NCBI RefSeq assembly: GCF_004784475.1
Contig: NZ_SRRT01000002.1
Span: 496,001 to 560,000 of the forward strand
Direction: 5' to 3'
From: Streptomyces bauhiniae
GTDB lineage: Bacteria; Actinomycetota; Actinomycetes; Streptomycetales; Streptomycetaceae
DNA: 64,000 nucleotides
The notes beneath the pieces were generated by a model. The model was not told the origin of the DNA. It saw nothing but the letters and a program-made list of their open reading frames with translations, and searched no databases. A program made the translations under genes and the position numbers. This document shows, in pieces, positions 15,806 to 24,493 of the stretch (positions within the stretch are counted from its first letter, which is position 1; every line of letters begins with the position of its first letter).

Positions 15806-16153
15806 TCACTTGAGCGGGTCGTGTCCCCAATTCATCAAGGAGTACCGCCACTTGGTGTCGGAGACATCCCCGCTGGGACGCTGCTTGATGTGCCGGTGCA
15901 CATAGCCGACGACCTTGCGCATGTGGGCCAGGTCATCGTCGGAGAGGTCGCTCTTCCTGGTGCGCAGCAGATCGATGATGCGGCGACCGGAGGCGTGCCC
16001 CACGCTCTCGCCGTCGTCGCCGCTGTGCTGTCCGACCTCGTTCGACTCATCGGTCCCCAGCCACTTCTCCAACTCGGCCGGCGTCATGTTCACCGCCTCG
16101 TTGAACTCGGCGATGGTGCTCTTCCTGTCGTCGTCCTGCTTCTGGGCGGCCAT
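15806..16153 (-). CDS. DUF3140 family protein
   Basis: This 115-residue, highly charged cytoplasmic protein contains FNEAVNMTPAELEKWLGTDE and then IIDLLRTRKSDLSDDDLAHM. The end has WRYSLMNWGHDP, a signature I associate with DUF3140 proteins of actinobacteria. The family has no assigned biochemical role. The LEKWL and RYSLMNWGHD motifs are reminiscent of small DNA-associated proteins, but this is speculation. The ATG at 16153 has AAGGATG about seven bases upstream. The region upstream in the same frame is Arg-rich and unlikely to be coding. It is followed by a convergent methyltransferase gene. Confidence 0.8.
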   Translation of the reverse strand: MAAQKQDDDRKSTIAEFNEAVNMTPAELEKWLGTDESNEVGQHSGDDGESVGHASGRRIIDLLRTRKSDLSDDDLAHMRKVVGYVHRHIKQRPSGDVSDTKWRYSLMNWGHDPLK

Positions 16154-16298
16154 GCCAGCATCCTTACGCGCACGGGAAGAGGGCGCACGGCGGTGACGCC
16201 GGACGTGCGACGCCAGAAGTGGGCCCGGCCCTTGATCGGGGAGCCCTCTGCGCGAACCGTGCGATTCGAACGAAGCGCTGCGGGGAACCCGGCGTGCC

Positions 16299-16853
16299 AT
16301 GACTCGTGCCCATGTCTTCGGCCGTACGCCAGACTCGACCGAGCCGGCCGGCGCCGCTTGGGCGCGTGCCGGTCTGATCGGAGCCGCGACCGGGCTGCGC
16401 AGTACGTGGGGGCTGGCGGCGATCGCCTGGACCGCTGGGCCCTCCGGTGACACGTCCGCCGCCGCGCTGAGGCGCCCCTGGGTGCGCGGCGCAACGCTGG
16501 TGGCAGCCATGGCGGAACTCGTCGCGGACAAGTCACCACTAGTTCCCAGCCGTCTCTCTCCGGCAGGTCTTGGCCCACGGCTCCTCATAGGAGCCGCTCT
16601 CGGCGCAGCGCTTTCCGAGCGCCGAGCGGGCGACAGGACGCCACTGGTGACGGGAGCCGCGATCGGTGCCGCTACGGCCTTCGCGTCCGCGGCTGCCGGA
16701 ACACGTTGGCGCCGGACGGCCGCGGGCCCGCAGCGGGCTTGGACCGACCCGATGGCGGCAGCCGTGGAAGACGTGGTGACTGCCGCCCTCGCGTGGGCCG
16801 CCGCTTGTGCTCCGGCGGCCCAGGAGTCACTCGGCTACGGAGCTGCTCGCTGA
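16299..16853 (+). CDS. DUF4126-like membrane protein
   Basis: This 184-residue protein is rich in Ala/Gly and has hydrophobic segments: AWARAGLIGAATGL near the N-terminus, LLIGAALGAALSE in the middle, and VTGAAIGAATAFASAAAGT after it. The Gly-rich helices and SPLVPSRLSP loop resemble DUF4126 membrane proteins, whose function is unknown. A short loop with AAMAELVADKSPL fits the family pattern. The ATG lacks a strong Shine-Dalgarno sequence, so the start is tentative. It is divergent from DUF3140 and converges with the MarR gene. Confidence 0.6.
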   Translation: MTRAHVFGRTPDSTEPAGAAWARAGLIGAATGLRSTWGLAAIAWTAGPSGDTSAAALRRPWVRGATLVAAMAELVADKSPLVPSRLSPAGLGPRLLIGAALGAALSERRAGDRTPLVTGAAIGAATAFASAAAGTRWRRTAAGPQRAWTDPMAAAVEDVVTAALAWAAACAPAAQESLGYGAAR

Positions 16854-16924
16854 TGCCGGTGCCACGCTGCCCCTCGAAGGCCGGGCCCAGACTCCGGCAC
16901 GCGTAAATGCACCCTGCCCCCGCC

Positions 16925-17377
16925 TCACAGCCCCGCTCGCTCGGTGGACTCCAGGACCGCCGTCAGGAAGCGACGTACCGTCTCCAGCTCGGCCGCCTCG
17001 AACCCCTCCGCCGCTGCCACCACCCCGCCGATCACCGGCCCGAAGAAGCTCCATCCCAACTCCGTTGCCTTCTCCTGCACCTCCAGGAGTACGCGTCGCC
17101 GGTCCGCCGTGTCCCTGTTGCGCCGGACCAAGCCCAGCCGCTCCAGTCGGTCCACGAGAGCGGTGGTCCCCGCGGAGTTGAGGCGGAGTTGCTCGCCGAG
17201 CCAGCCGGGGGTGGCGCGGGTGTCGGTACGGGCCGCGTCCAGCAGGTGGATCAGGGCGCGTACGTCGGTGGGGTGCAGCCCGTTGCGCGCGGCGAACTCG
17301 GCTCCGAGCAGGTCGAACTCCACGGTGACCGCGCGCAGTAGGTGAACCAACCGCATCGCCGGGCTCTGATCGTCCAC
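16925..17377 (-). CDS. MarR-family transcriptional regulator
   Basis: This 150-residue winged-helix regulator has LVHLLRAVTVEFDLLGAEFA, then HPTDVRALIHLLDAARTDT. The recognition region reads LNSAGTTALVDRLERLGLV, and the wing carries RNRDTADRRRVLLEV. A GTG start has GGGAG about nine bases upstream. It is divergent from an alpha/beta hydrolase gene across 64 bases that hold a perfect interrupted palindrome. By analogy with other MarR/hydrolase pairs it should repress the hydrolase and itself, released by a phenolic or lipophilic ligand; that effector is not known. Confidence 0.87.
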   Translation of the reverse strand: MDDQSPAMRLVHLLRAVTVEFDLLGAEFAARNGLHPTDVRALIHLLDAARTDTRATPGWLGEQLRLNSAGTTALVDRLERLGLVRRNRDTADRRRVLLEVQEKATELGWSFFGPVIGGVVAAAEGFEAAELETVRRFLTAVLESTERAGL

Positions 17378-17401
17378 GGAAGCTCTCCCTCACGGCGTAA
17401 T

Positions 17402-17418
17402 ATCTCGCTCAACGAGAT
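17402..17418. promoter_or_regulatory. MarR operator candidate
   Basis: ATCTCG-N5-CGAGAT is a perfect interrupted palindrome. It overlaps a longer direct repeat, since a TATCGCTCATCGAGA-like copy follows at about 17420-17434. It lies between divergent MarR and hydrolase starts, as expected for autoregulation. Confidence 0.7.
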
Positions 17419-17441
17419 TATCGCTCATCGAGAGGGATAGC

Positions 17442-18302
17442 GTGTCATCTTCCGAGTTCGACCTTGCGTACGACGAACTGCGCGCCCGCTGGCCCGCCTC
17501 CGCCGAGGAACGCGACGTCGCCACGCCGTACGGGCCCACCCGAGTCCATGTGTACGGCCCCGCCGACGGCACCCCGCTGGTGCTGCTGCCCGGCGGCTCC
17601 GCCACCGGCCTGGCGTGGTTCGCCAACGCACCTACTCTCGGCGAGAGTTACCGGGTCCACGCGGTCGACCTGCTGGGCGACGCCGGCCGCACCGTACGCC
17701 AGGGCAGACCCCTGAAGACCGCCGCCGACCTCATGGCCTGGCTGGATGCGCTGCTGGACGGGCTCGGGCTCGCCCGCACCCACCTGTGCGGGCACTCGTA
17801 CGGCGCCTGGCTGGCCGTCAGGTACGCGCTGCACGCGCCCCAGCGGGTCGATCGCCTTGCCCTCATCGACCCCACCCAGGTCTTCGCCGGCTTCCGGCCC
17901 GGTTACCTGCTGCGCGCGCTGCCCACGCTGGTCCGCCCGAGCGAGGGCCGCGCCCGCGCCTTCCTGGCGTGGGAGACGGGGGGCATCCACCTGGACGAGA
18001 CCTGGCTACGCCTCTACGCGCTGGCCACCATAGTTCCCGGCCGAAAGCTCATCGCCGGTGGACGCCCTCCGACCCCCGACCTCCGCATGCCGGTGCTGGT
18101 CCTGCTCGCGGAGCACAGCCGCGCCCATCGCGCCGGCAAGGTCGCCGAGAGGGCCCGGCGGACGCTTCCGCAGGGCGAAGTCGCACTGCTCCCCGGCGCC
18201 ACCCACCACTCCCTGCCCTTCACCGCCCCGAAGGAGCTGAACGACCGGCTGCTGGATTTCCTCGCCCGTGACCGCGAGGACAGGGGCACCGCGGCCCGGT
18301 GA
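17442..18302 (+). CDS. Alpha/beta hydrolase
   Basis: This 286-residue protein has the canonical alpha/beta-hydrolase order. The oxyanion region is LVLLPGGSATGLAWFANAP, followed by VHAVDLLGDAG. The nucleophile elbow is HLCGHSYGAW (GxSxG, Ser). The late acid segment is MPVLVLLAEH, with the catalytic His in PGATHHSLPF. It is cytoplasmic; the substrate is an unknown ester or lactone. The GTG has AGAGGG five bases upstream. It is divergent from the MarR gene, sharing an operator, and is probably its main target. The TGA stop overlaps a GTG opening a short, unconvincing frame. Confidence 0.87.
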   Translation: MSSSEFDLAYDELRARWPASAEERDVATPYGPTRVHVYGPADGTPLVLLPGGSATGLAWFANAPTLGESYRVHAVDLLGDAGRTVRQGRPLKTAADLMAWLDALLDGLGLARTHLCGHSYGAWLAVRYALHAPQRVDRLALIDPTQVFAGFRPGYLLRALPTLVRPSEGRARAFLAWETGGIHLDETWLRLYALATIVPGRKLIAGGRPPTPDLRMPVLVLLAEHSRAHRAGKVAERARRTLPQGEVALLPGATHHSLPFTAPKELNDRLLDFLARDREDRGTAAR

Positions 18303-18565
18303 CCGGAGCACGGGCGGTTCCCCGCAAGACGGTGGGCGCCTCCGCCGACGACGCCTTCAAGGTGGTACTCGCCGACGCGGACTGCCCCGCTTGCTCGGCG
18401 CGCCAACCTGGCTGACGGTCGTCCCCGGACCGGCCCCGCTGGTCGCCACTGCCCCTGTGCGGACGGCCTCGGAGTCGTACTGCCAGTTGACAGGCGCCCT
18501 GTCCGGCGACGGCAACCATCTGCGACGATCCAGTCGGCCCGCCCCCGCGATCCAAGGACCCCTCC

Positions 18566-19771
18566 GTGACCTACGACGTCACCGCCCTACGCGCCCAATT
18601 CCCCGCCCTCAAAGCCGGCATCGCCCACTTCGACGGCCCAGGCGGAACCCAGACCCCGACGCCCGTCATCGAGGCCATCGCGAGCGCTCTCACCAGCCCC
18701 CTGTCGATCCGGGGCACAGTCGCCCCCGGCGAGATCAACGCCGAGCGCATCGTCGACGACTTCCGGCACGCGATGGCCGACCTCCTGAACGCCGACCCGG
18801 CAGGCATCGTCTTCGGCCGCAGCGCCACCCAGCTCACGTACGACCTCGCCCGCACCCTCGCCGCACAGTGGACGCCGGGTGACGAGGTGATCGTCTCCCG
18901 GCTGGACCACGACGCCAACATCCGCCCGTGGATTCAAGCCGCGGAACGGGTCGGCGCGATCGTCCGCTGGGCGGAGTTCGACCCGGCGACGGGCGAGCTG
19001 CCCCCGGAAGCCGTCGGCGCGCTGCTCACCCCGCGCACCCGGCTGGTCGCCGTGACCGGCGCCTCCAACCTGATCGGCACCCGCCCCGACCTCCCCGCCA
19101 TCGCGTCCCTGGTGCACGAGGCCGGCGCGCTGCTCCACGTCGACGCCGTCCACCTGGCCGCGCACGCCCGCGTAGACGTACGTCACCTCGGCGCCGACTT
19201 CGCCGTCTGCTCCCCGTACAAGTTCTTCGGCCCCCACCACGGCGTACTCGCGGCCGACCCCGCGCTCCTCACCACCCTGCGCCCGGACAAGCTCGCCCCG
19301 TCCAGCAACGCGGTCCCCGAGCGCTTCGAACTGGGCACCCTGCCGTACGAGGCGCTGGCCGGTACCACCGCGGCCGTGAATTTCATCGCGGACCTCGCCC
19401 CGACCCCCCAGGACACCAGGCGGGCCCGGCTCCAGGCGGCCTACGCGGCGATCGAGACCCACGAGAACGCGCTACGCCAGACCGCGGAGGCCGCCCTGTA
19501 CGCCCTGGACGGAGTGACGACGCACTCACGCGCGGCGCACAGAACCCCCACCCTCCTCCTCACCTTCCGCGACCGCCCCGCCCAGGCCGCCTACCACCAC
19601 CTCGCCACCCTCGACATCCACGCCCCAGCAGGCTCCTTCTACGCCCTCGAAGCCTCCCACCACCTCGGCCTCACCGACACCGGCGGCCTACGCGTGGGAC
19701 TGTCGCCCTACAACAACACGGAGGACGTGGAACGCCTGGTCACGGGGGTGACCGAGTTCCTGAAGAGCTGA
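18566..19771 (+). CDS. Cysteine desulfurase-like class V aminotransferase
   Basis: This 401-residue PLP enzyme has HFDGPGGTQTPTPVIEAI at the N-terminus and FGRSATQLTYDLARTL, then DEVIVSRLDHDANIRPW. VDAVHLAAHARVDV follows, and the Schiff-base Lys lies in FAVCSPYKFFGPHHG. The overall order matches the cysteine-desulfurase-like proteins related to NifS/IscS. The catalytic Cys loop of true desulfurases is not evident, so the activity could be a lyase or transferase on an amino acid. The GTG start has AAGGA seven bases upstream. It is a single gene, converging with a methyltransferase gene. The 263 bases before it hold only a possible 36-residue frame. Confidence 0.82.
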   Translation: MTYDVTALRAQFPALKAGIAHFDGPGGTQTPTPVIEAIASALTSPLSIRGTVAPGEINAERIVDDFRHAMADLLNADPAGIVFGRSATQLTYDLARTLAAQWTPGDEVIVSRLDHDANIRPWIQAAERVGAIVRWAEFDPATGELPPEAVGALLTPRTRLVAVTGASNLIGTRPDLPAIASLVHEAGALLHVDAVHLAAHARVDVRHLGADFAVCSPYKFFGPHHGVLAADPALLTTLRPDKLAPSSNAVPERFELGTLPYEALAGTTAAVNFIADLAPTPQDTRRARLQAAYAAIETHENALRQTAEAALYALDGVTTHSRAAHRTPTLLLTFRDRPAQAAYHHLATLDIHAPAGSFYALEASHHLGLTDTGGLRVGLSPYNNTEDVERLVTGVTEFLKS

Positions 19772-19806
19772 GCGTCCCAGGGGCAACGTATATCGTCGCG
19801 GGCCGC

Positions 19807-20463
19807 TCAGGGCTGCTTCCACACGAGCGTGTATCGCCAGAACAACCGCCGTCGCAGCCGTGCGCCCGGAAGGACGTCCCTGACTTCCCGGACGACGTCG
19901 GCAAAGGTCATGTCCGCTGAACGAGTGAGGGCCGTCATAGAGACGGGCCTCCGTGAGGGACGCCCTTTGTTCTTCAGCCAGCCCATGGCGACGTTGGCCG
20001 GGATGGCGACAACGCCGAGCAGGTGGTCGACAGGGGTCTGGGCGCGGAAGAGGCCGACGATCACCAGGGTCCCTCCCGGAGCCAGGTGACGGCGGAAACG
20101 GGTGAGCGCCTGGCTGAACGGCAGGTGGTGGATGGTCGCGACGCACGTGATGACGTCGTATGGGCCCGCAGGAAGCCCGGCTGTCGCATCCGCGACGGTG
20201 AGGGTGACGGGGAGCCCGGATGGAGTCAGCTTCTGGGCCTGGCCGGTCATCACCGGATCGGAGTCGACGGCCTCCACGCTGTCGGCTCGTCCGGCCAAGA
20301 GCCTCGCAAGATCACCGCTGCCGGAACCGACGTCCAGGACACGGTCGAAGCGCCTCGGCAACTGCCGCAAGATCCAGCGATGGTAGTGGGCGTTGTGATC
20401 CCAGGGATGAGCGGCGTTGAACCGTTCGAGAGCCCGCAGGACACGGGGCGACAAGATCTTCAC
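19807..20463 (-). CDS. Class I SAM-dependent methyltransferase
   Basis: This 218-residue protein has motif I RVLDVGSGSGDLARLLAG and VEAVDSDPVMTGQAQ. DVITCVATIHHLPFSQAL and HLAPGGTLVIVGLFRAQT follow. A basic, membrane-facing C-terminal segment follows (WLKNKGRPSRRPVSM), ending in RRLFWRYTLVWKQ. This resembles methyltransferases acting on lipid or small-molecule acceptors, but the substrate is unknown. The start is the first ATG of the frame. A HAD-type phosphatase gene diverges from it about 200 bases away. It converges with the PLP enzyme gene. Confidence 0.8.
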   Translation of the reverse strand: MKILSPRVLRALERFNAAHPWDHNAHYHRWILRQLPRRFDRVLDVGSGSGDLARLLAGRADSVEAVDSDPVMTGQAQKLTPSGLPVTLTVADATAGLPAGPYDVITCVATIHHLPFSQALTRFRRHLAPGGTLVIVGLFRAQTPVDHLLGVVAIPANVAMGWLKNKGRPSRRPVSMTALTRSADMTFADVVREVRDVLPGARLRRRLFWRYTLVWKQP

Positions 20464-20666
20464 CGTTCCAGTCCATCAAATCCCTGCGGCGCACGGACCG
20501 CGTTCCACAGCAAGCGGCGAAGCCGGCCGGGGTGATCTTTCCCGGCATTACGCGGTCACCTGCTGGAAAGCGGGGTACCCGGTGTGGATGCCGGGCCGAT
20601 GACCACCATGAGTGGGCGCCGCCCGGGCAACGCCGACAGCAGGTGTGACGAGAGGATGTGCGCCCC

Positions 20667-21356
20667 ATGCCCCCCACCGACGCCCAAGACACGACGCGGG
20701 CCGCCGTGTTCGATGTGGACGGCACTCTCGTGGACACCAACTACCTGCATGTGGCGGCGTGGTGGGAGGCGTTGCGGCAGGCGGGGCATGATGTGCCGTC
20801 GCAGGCGATTCATCGGGCCATCGGGCTGGGGGCGAGTGATCTCGTGGAGCATCTGCTGGGCGCGGAGCGGGCGCGGGAGGAGGCGGAGGCGCTCAGTGCG
20901 GCGCACAAGACGTTGTACGGGCAGTACTTCGGGCGGCTGACGGCGCTGCCGGAGGCCGGGCGGCTGTTGCGGCGGCTGGCGGACGACGGGTGGAAGGTCG
21001 TGCTGGCCACGTCGGCGGGCGGGCAGGAGCTGTCCGCCCTGCGGACCGCGCTAGACGCCGACGAGGCGATCAGCGGCATGGCGAGCGCCGACGACGTCTC
21101 GGCGGGCAAGCCCGCGCCCGAGCCGGTCGAGCAGGCGCTGGAGCTGGCCGGGGCGGCACCCGAGCGATCGGTGTTCGTCGGGGACACCGTGTGGGACATG
21201 CAGGCGGGCAGCCGGGCCGGGGTCACCTGCATAGGGGTGCTGTGCGGCGGAATTCCCCGCGAGGACCTGGAGAAGGCCGGCGCGGACGTGGTGTACGACG
21301 GCCCGGACGCGCTGCTCGCCTCCCTCGCGCAGAGCCCCCTGGGGCGCTCTCACTGA
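20667..21356 (+). CDS. HAD-superfamily hydrolase
   Basis: This 229-residue protein has the phosphatase signature AAVFDVDGTLVDTN (nucleophile Asp and second Asp). WKVVLATSAG supplies motif II, SAGKPAPEP motif III and SVFVGDTVWDMQAGSRAG motif IV. A helical cap lies between residues 25 and 90, so it belongs to the beta-phosphoglucomutase/phosphoglycolate-phosphatase type. The substrate cannot be deduced. The ATG at 20667 has AGAGGA about ten bases upstream; the GTG at 20658 in frame would have its site too close. No operon partners are evident; the small EF-G-like gene ends seven bases downstream on the opposite strand. Confidence 0.87.
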   Translation: MPPTDAQDTTRAAVFDVDGTLVDTNYLHVAAWWEALRQAGHDVPSQAIHRAIGLGASDLVEHLLGAERAREEAEALSAAHKTLYGQYFGRLTALPEAGRLLRRLADDGWKVVLATSAGGQELSALRTALDADEAISGMASADDVSAGKPAPEPVEQALELAGAAPERSVFVGDTVWDMQAGSRAGVTCIGVLCGGIPREDLEKAGADVVYDGPDALLASLAQSPLGRSH

Positions 21357-21362
21357 GACGCG

Positions 21363-21728
21363 TCACTCACGTTGCATGGCCTGGCGAGCCGCAAGATGGC
21401 CCGCGATCTTGAACGCCCGTTCGTGCGAGCCGAACGTATCGGCGCGGGCCCGCCGCAGCACCACCCGAGCGGCGACGACGACTCCGTGCTCGGGCAACCG
21501 CAACTGCTCCTCGATCCCCCTGGCAGCAGCCGCGAAGAAGCGGGGCAGGTCATCGGCGGGCTCGTACTCCACCGTGAGATCCCGAGCCACCTCGAAGACG
21601 AAACCCTCCGCGGCGGGCTCGAAATCCACCTCGATCCCCGCGAACTGTGGCGCGCAATTCTGCTTCATGTGCAGCACCCGTACGCCACGGATCGGATACG
21701 GCGGGAAGCGGCGCGGCACTGACGTCAT
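21363..21728 (-). CDS. EF-G domain IV-like small protein
   Basis: This 121-residue protein looks like a free-standing copy of the domain that follows the GTPase in elongation factor G. The central part reads FAGIEVDFEPAAEGFVFEV, and the end has RADTFGSHERAFKIAGHLAA, close to the domain IV motif found before the AFKIAG element of EF-G. Between them is VVVAARVVLRRA, a strand-rich core. It lacks any P-loop. Possible roles are ribosome binding or a paralogue that lost translocase function. No strong ribosome-binding site precedes the ATG. The gene is divergent from the FUSC-type protein. Confidence 0.6.
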   Translation of the reverse strand: MTSVPRRFPPYPIRGVRVLHMKQNCAPQFAGIEVDFEPAAEGFVFEVARDLTVEYEPADDLPRFFAAAARGIEEQLRLPEHGVVVAARVVLRRARADTFGSHERAFKIAGHLAARQAMQRE

Positions 21729-21811
21729 GCGCGAACGCTACCCCCGGTGTGACGGGCGCCATCCGCATACCCGCCGCGCCTCGGGTTACCTGCCCGAACA
21801 GTACGGATGCA

Positions 21812-22999
21812 ATGGGCAAGAGGTTCGAGGCGAAGCGCATGGAGTGGTTGCGGAGCTGTACCGCGTGGGTGAAGCGGGCATGGAGCACGCCGGGGCATGA
21901 GCGCAATACGGCGCTGCTGGTCGGGAAGAGCGCGCTGGCGGCAACGCTGGCATGGTGGATCGCGTACGACCTGCTGAACGCATCGTCGCCCGCCTTCGCG
22001 CCCTTCTCCGCCGTGCTGATCATGAACGCCACGGTCTACAAGTCGGTATGGCAGGCGCTTCGCTACACGGCCGCGGTCACCGTGGGCGTGGCCGTCCAGG
22101 CGGCCATCGGGTTCCTCGCCGGGCCGGATCTGTTCGCGTTCGTCCTGGTCGCCGTCATCGCCCTGTGCATCGGCCGTTGGCCCGCCCTGGGCGAGCAGCG
22201 CTCCCAGGTCGCCACCGCGGCCTTCTTCGCCTTCTCCACGTACGCCACCGCGACCACCACCAGTGACAAGGTGAACCAGCTCGGGCAGATCGTCCTGCTC
22301 GTCCTCATCGGCTGCGGTCTGGGCGTACTGGTGAACCTCTGCATCGCACCCCCGCTGCGGTACCGCAGCGCCGAGCACGGGCTCCAGATGCTGGCCGGGC
22401 GGATCGCGACCCTGCTGGACGACATGGCCGACGGCCTGTGCACCGGCGACGTGGACGCGGACCGGGCCGCCAAATGGCGCCGGGCCGGTGAGAGCGCGCA
22501 GCACGCGGTCGGGCAGGCGCGCGCGGGGCTGCACACGGCGGAGAACAGCCTCCCCCTCAACCCCCGCCGCCTCCTGCCCGCCCACCGCGGCTACCTGGGC
22601 TTCGACCGCTACCGGCAGAGCGTCGACGCGCTGGAACGGGCCGTGTACCAGCTCGGCTCCCTGACCCGGAGCCTCGGCCGCTGGCGCGAGACGGAGGACA
22701 CGTACACCTACTCCCCCGCCCTCAAGGCGTACGCGGATTTCGCCGCCAGTCTGCGCGACATCGCGCTCGTCATCGCCAATCTCGACAGCGACACCCTGGC
22801 CGAGCAGGCCGAAGAGATGTGCCGGCTCGCGACGACCGCCCAGGAAGCCCTGCAGAAGGTGCTCGGCGCCGCCCAGGACAACAACCTGCCCCTGTCCGAC
22901 GCCTCGCGCCCCTACGGCGTCCTCGTCGTGGAGGCCACCCGCCTGATGGAGGAGTTCCAGAACACCTGCGACGCGCTGAAGGACACCGCTGAGGAGTAG
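21812..22999 (+). CDS. FUSC-family/aromatic acid exporter-like membrane protein
   Basis: This 395-residue protein has an N-terminal membrane domain (about residues 30-180) with hydrophobic helices such as FAPFSAVLIMNATVYKSVW, AAVTVGVAVQAAIGFLAG and LIGCGLGVLVNLCIAPP. A soluble helical half with LDDMADGLCTGD, ESAQHAVGQARAGL and VLGAAQDNNLPL follows. The layout fits the FUSC/ArAE superfamily, which contains efflux proteins for aromatic acids. I used the ATG at 21812; an alternative ATG at 21839 has a GAGG upstream. It is a single gene, converging with the Ser/Thr kinase gene. Confidence 0.78.
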   Translation: MGKRFEAKRMEWLRSCTAWVKRAWSTPGHERNTALLVGKSALAATLAWWIAYDLLNASSPAFAPFSAVLIMNATVYKSVWQALRYTAAVTVGVAVQAAIGFLAGPDLFAFVLVAVIALCIGRWPALGEQRSQVATAAFFAFSTYATATTTSDKVNQLGQIVLLVLIGCGLGVLVNLCIAPPLRYRSAEHGLQMLAGRIATLLDDMADGLCTGDVDADRAAKWRRAGESAQHAVGQARAGLHTAENSLPLNPRRLLPAHRGYLGFDRYRQSVDALERAVYQLGSLTRSLGRWRETEDTYTYSPALKAYADFAASLRDIALVIANLDSDTLAEQAEEMCRLATTAQEALQKVLGAAQDNNLPLSDASRPYGVLVVEATRLMEEFQNTCDALKDTAEE

Positions 23000-23008
23000 A
23001 AGCCCGGC

Positions 23009-24322
23009 TCACGCACCCACGTGGTAGCCGGGGGCGTTCATCAGGAGTACGGCGTCACGGGAGTCGGCGCTGGAACTGCCGGTCCAGGCGAGGCAGTACA
23101 CGGAACCTGGATCGCCCCCTGTGGACGGCTGGGAGATGACGTTGACGGTCTGCAGGGTGGGCGGGCCGCCGCACAGGCGGTTGATGTCCTTGACGTAGGA
23201 CGCCGAGCCGATGGCGCAGATGGCCTTCTTGGACTCGCAGCCTCCCTGGCCGTCGGGTCTTGTAGGTGACGGCAGGCAGGTGGCGGAGGGGGCCTCTTGA
23301 CCCTTCAGAGTGCCTGCCGCCTTGCTCGGGAGCGTACCGTCCCGGCCCTGCTCCGCGATCCAGTACGTGCCGGCGGCGGCCACCACGAACCCGGTGACGG
23401 CGGCCACGGCCACGAGCCAGGTCCGGCGGCGGGTCGCTTTGCGGCGGGCGACGGCCCAGGCGGGGTCGTCCTCGACGGGCGGCAGGTCCGCCCAGGCGGC
23501 CGTCATCACGTCACCCGCCAGGGTCGCCGGCTCAGCCCCCAGGACCTGGGTGCTCTGGGCGGCGAGAAGCTCCGTGCACCGCCCGGCCAGCGCGGCGGCG
23601 GTGGGCCGCTCCTGCGGCGCCTTGGCCAGCGCGGACAGCACCCGCGCGGCGACCGCGTCCGGGGCGCCGGTGCCGAACGGCAGCCGTCCGGTGGCGGCGT
23701 AGGCGACCAGCGCTCCCCAGGCGAAGACGTCCCCGGCCGGGCCCGCGGCGCCGGTGCGGTAGCCCTCCGGGCTGATCCAGCCCGCGGTGCCGGTCATCAC
23801 GCCGGTCCGGGTGACGGAGGTGCCGTCCAAGGCGTGGGCGATGCCGAAGTCCAGTACCCGAGGGCCGTCCGGGGCCAGGATGACGTTCCCCGGCTTCACA
23901 TCGCGGTGCACCACCCCGGCCGCGTGGACGGCGGCCAGCGCGGCCGCGGTCCCGGCCGCGAGCCCGTACAGCGGGGCCCCGGACAGCGGGCCGTGCGCCG
24001 CGAGGTACTCGGCGAGGGTGGGACCGGGCACGTACGCGGTGGCGAGCCAGGGGACGGCCGCGCCGGGGTCCGCCGCGAGCAGCGGCACCAGGCAGGGGCC
24101 CGTGACCCGCCGGGACACCTCGGCCTCCCGCTTGAACCGGGCGCGGAACTCGTCGTCGTCGGCCTGCGCCGGGTGGACGACCTTGACCGCCACCCGCCGC
24201 CCCTCGGAGTCCAGGGCCGCGTGGACCGTACCCATGCCGCCCGACCCCAGTCGGCCGATGACCCGGTACGGGCCGATCCGGGCCGGATCACCGGGCCGTG
24301 AAGGATGAACACGCTCGGACAA
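23009..24322 (-). CDS. Membrane Ser/Thr protein kinase (PknB-like)
   Basis: This protein of about 437 residues has a Hanks-type kinase domain (about residues 18-275). The P-loop is GRLGSGGMGTVH, the Lys is in GRRVAVKVVHP, the catalytic loop is VVHRDVKPGN, and DFG sits in VLDFGIAH with the activation segment GTAGWISPEG. A TM helix follows (about 322-344, AVAAVTGFVVAAAGTYWI), then an extracellular region with four Cys and TWTGSSSADS near the end. No PASTA repeats are present. A TTG start at 24322 is assumed because it precedes the conserved N-terminus, but no strong site is seen. It is divergent from the acyl-CoA dehydrogenase gene and probably senses an external signal. Confidence 0.85.
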   Translation of the reverse strand: MSERVHPSRPGDPARIGPYRVIGRLGSGGMGTVHAALDSEGRRVAVKVVHPAQADDDEFRARFKREAEVSRRVTGPCLVPLLAADPGAAVPWLATAYVPGPTLAEYLAAHGPLSGAPLYGLAAGTAAALAAVHAAGVVHRDVKPGNVILAPDGPRVLDFGIAHALDGTSVTRTGVMTGTAGWISPEGYRTGAAGPAGDVFAWGALVAYAATGRLPFGTGAPDAVAARVLSALAKAPQERPTAAALAGRCTELLAAQSTQVLGAEPATLAGDVMTAAWADLPPVEDDPAWAVARRKATRRRTWLVAVAAVTGFVVAAAGTYWIAEQGRDGTLPSKAAGTLKGQEAPSATCLPSPTRPDGQGGCESKKAICAIGSASYVKDINRLCGGPPTLQTVNVISQPSTGGDPGSVYCLAWTGSSSADSRDAVLLMNAPGYHVGA

Positions 24323-24493
24323 CGGAGCCCCCCGGCAAGCAGATCCGGCCCGCGTCGGCCGGAACCGCAACCCTCTCACGCGCCCTTCCGTCCCTGTGGG
24401 TTCGGTCACTCGGGATCTTCGGCGAGGTCTACGCGTATGACATCGCGGGCACCGGTGAGCAGCACGCATATCCTGGGGAGAAGAGGGGTCGTC

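Noticed and set aside
18299..18413. A short frame starting by GTGA overlap with the hydrolase stop, containing VVLADADCPACSAR
   Set aside because: Only about 36 residues with no family signal or separate ribosome-binding site. It may be a remnant of a lost gene, but the evidence is too weak.
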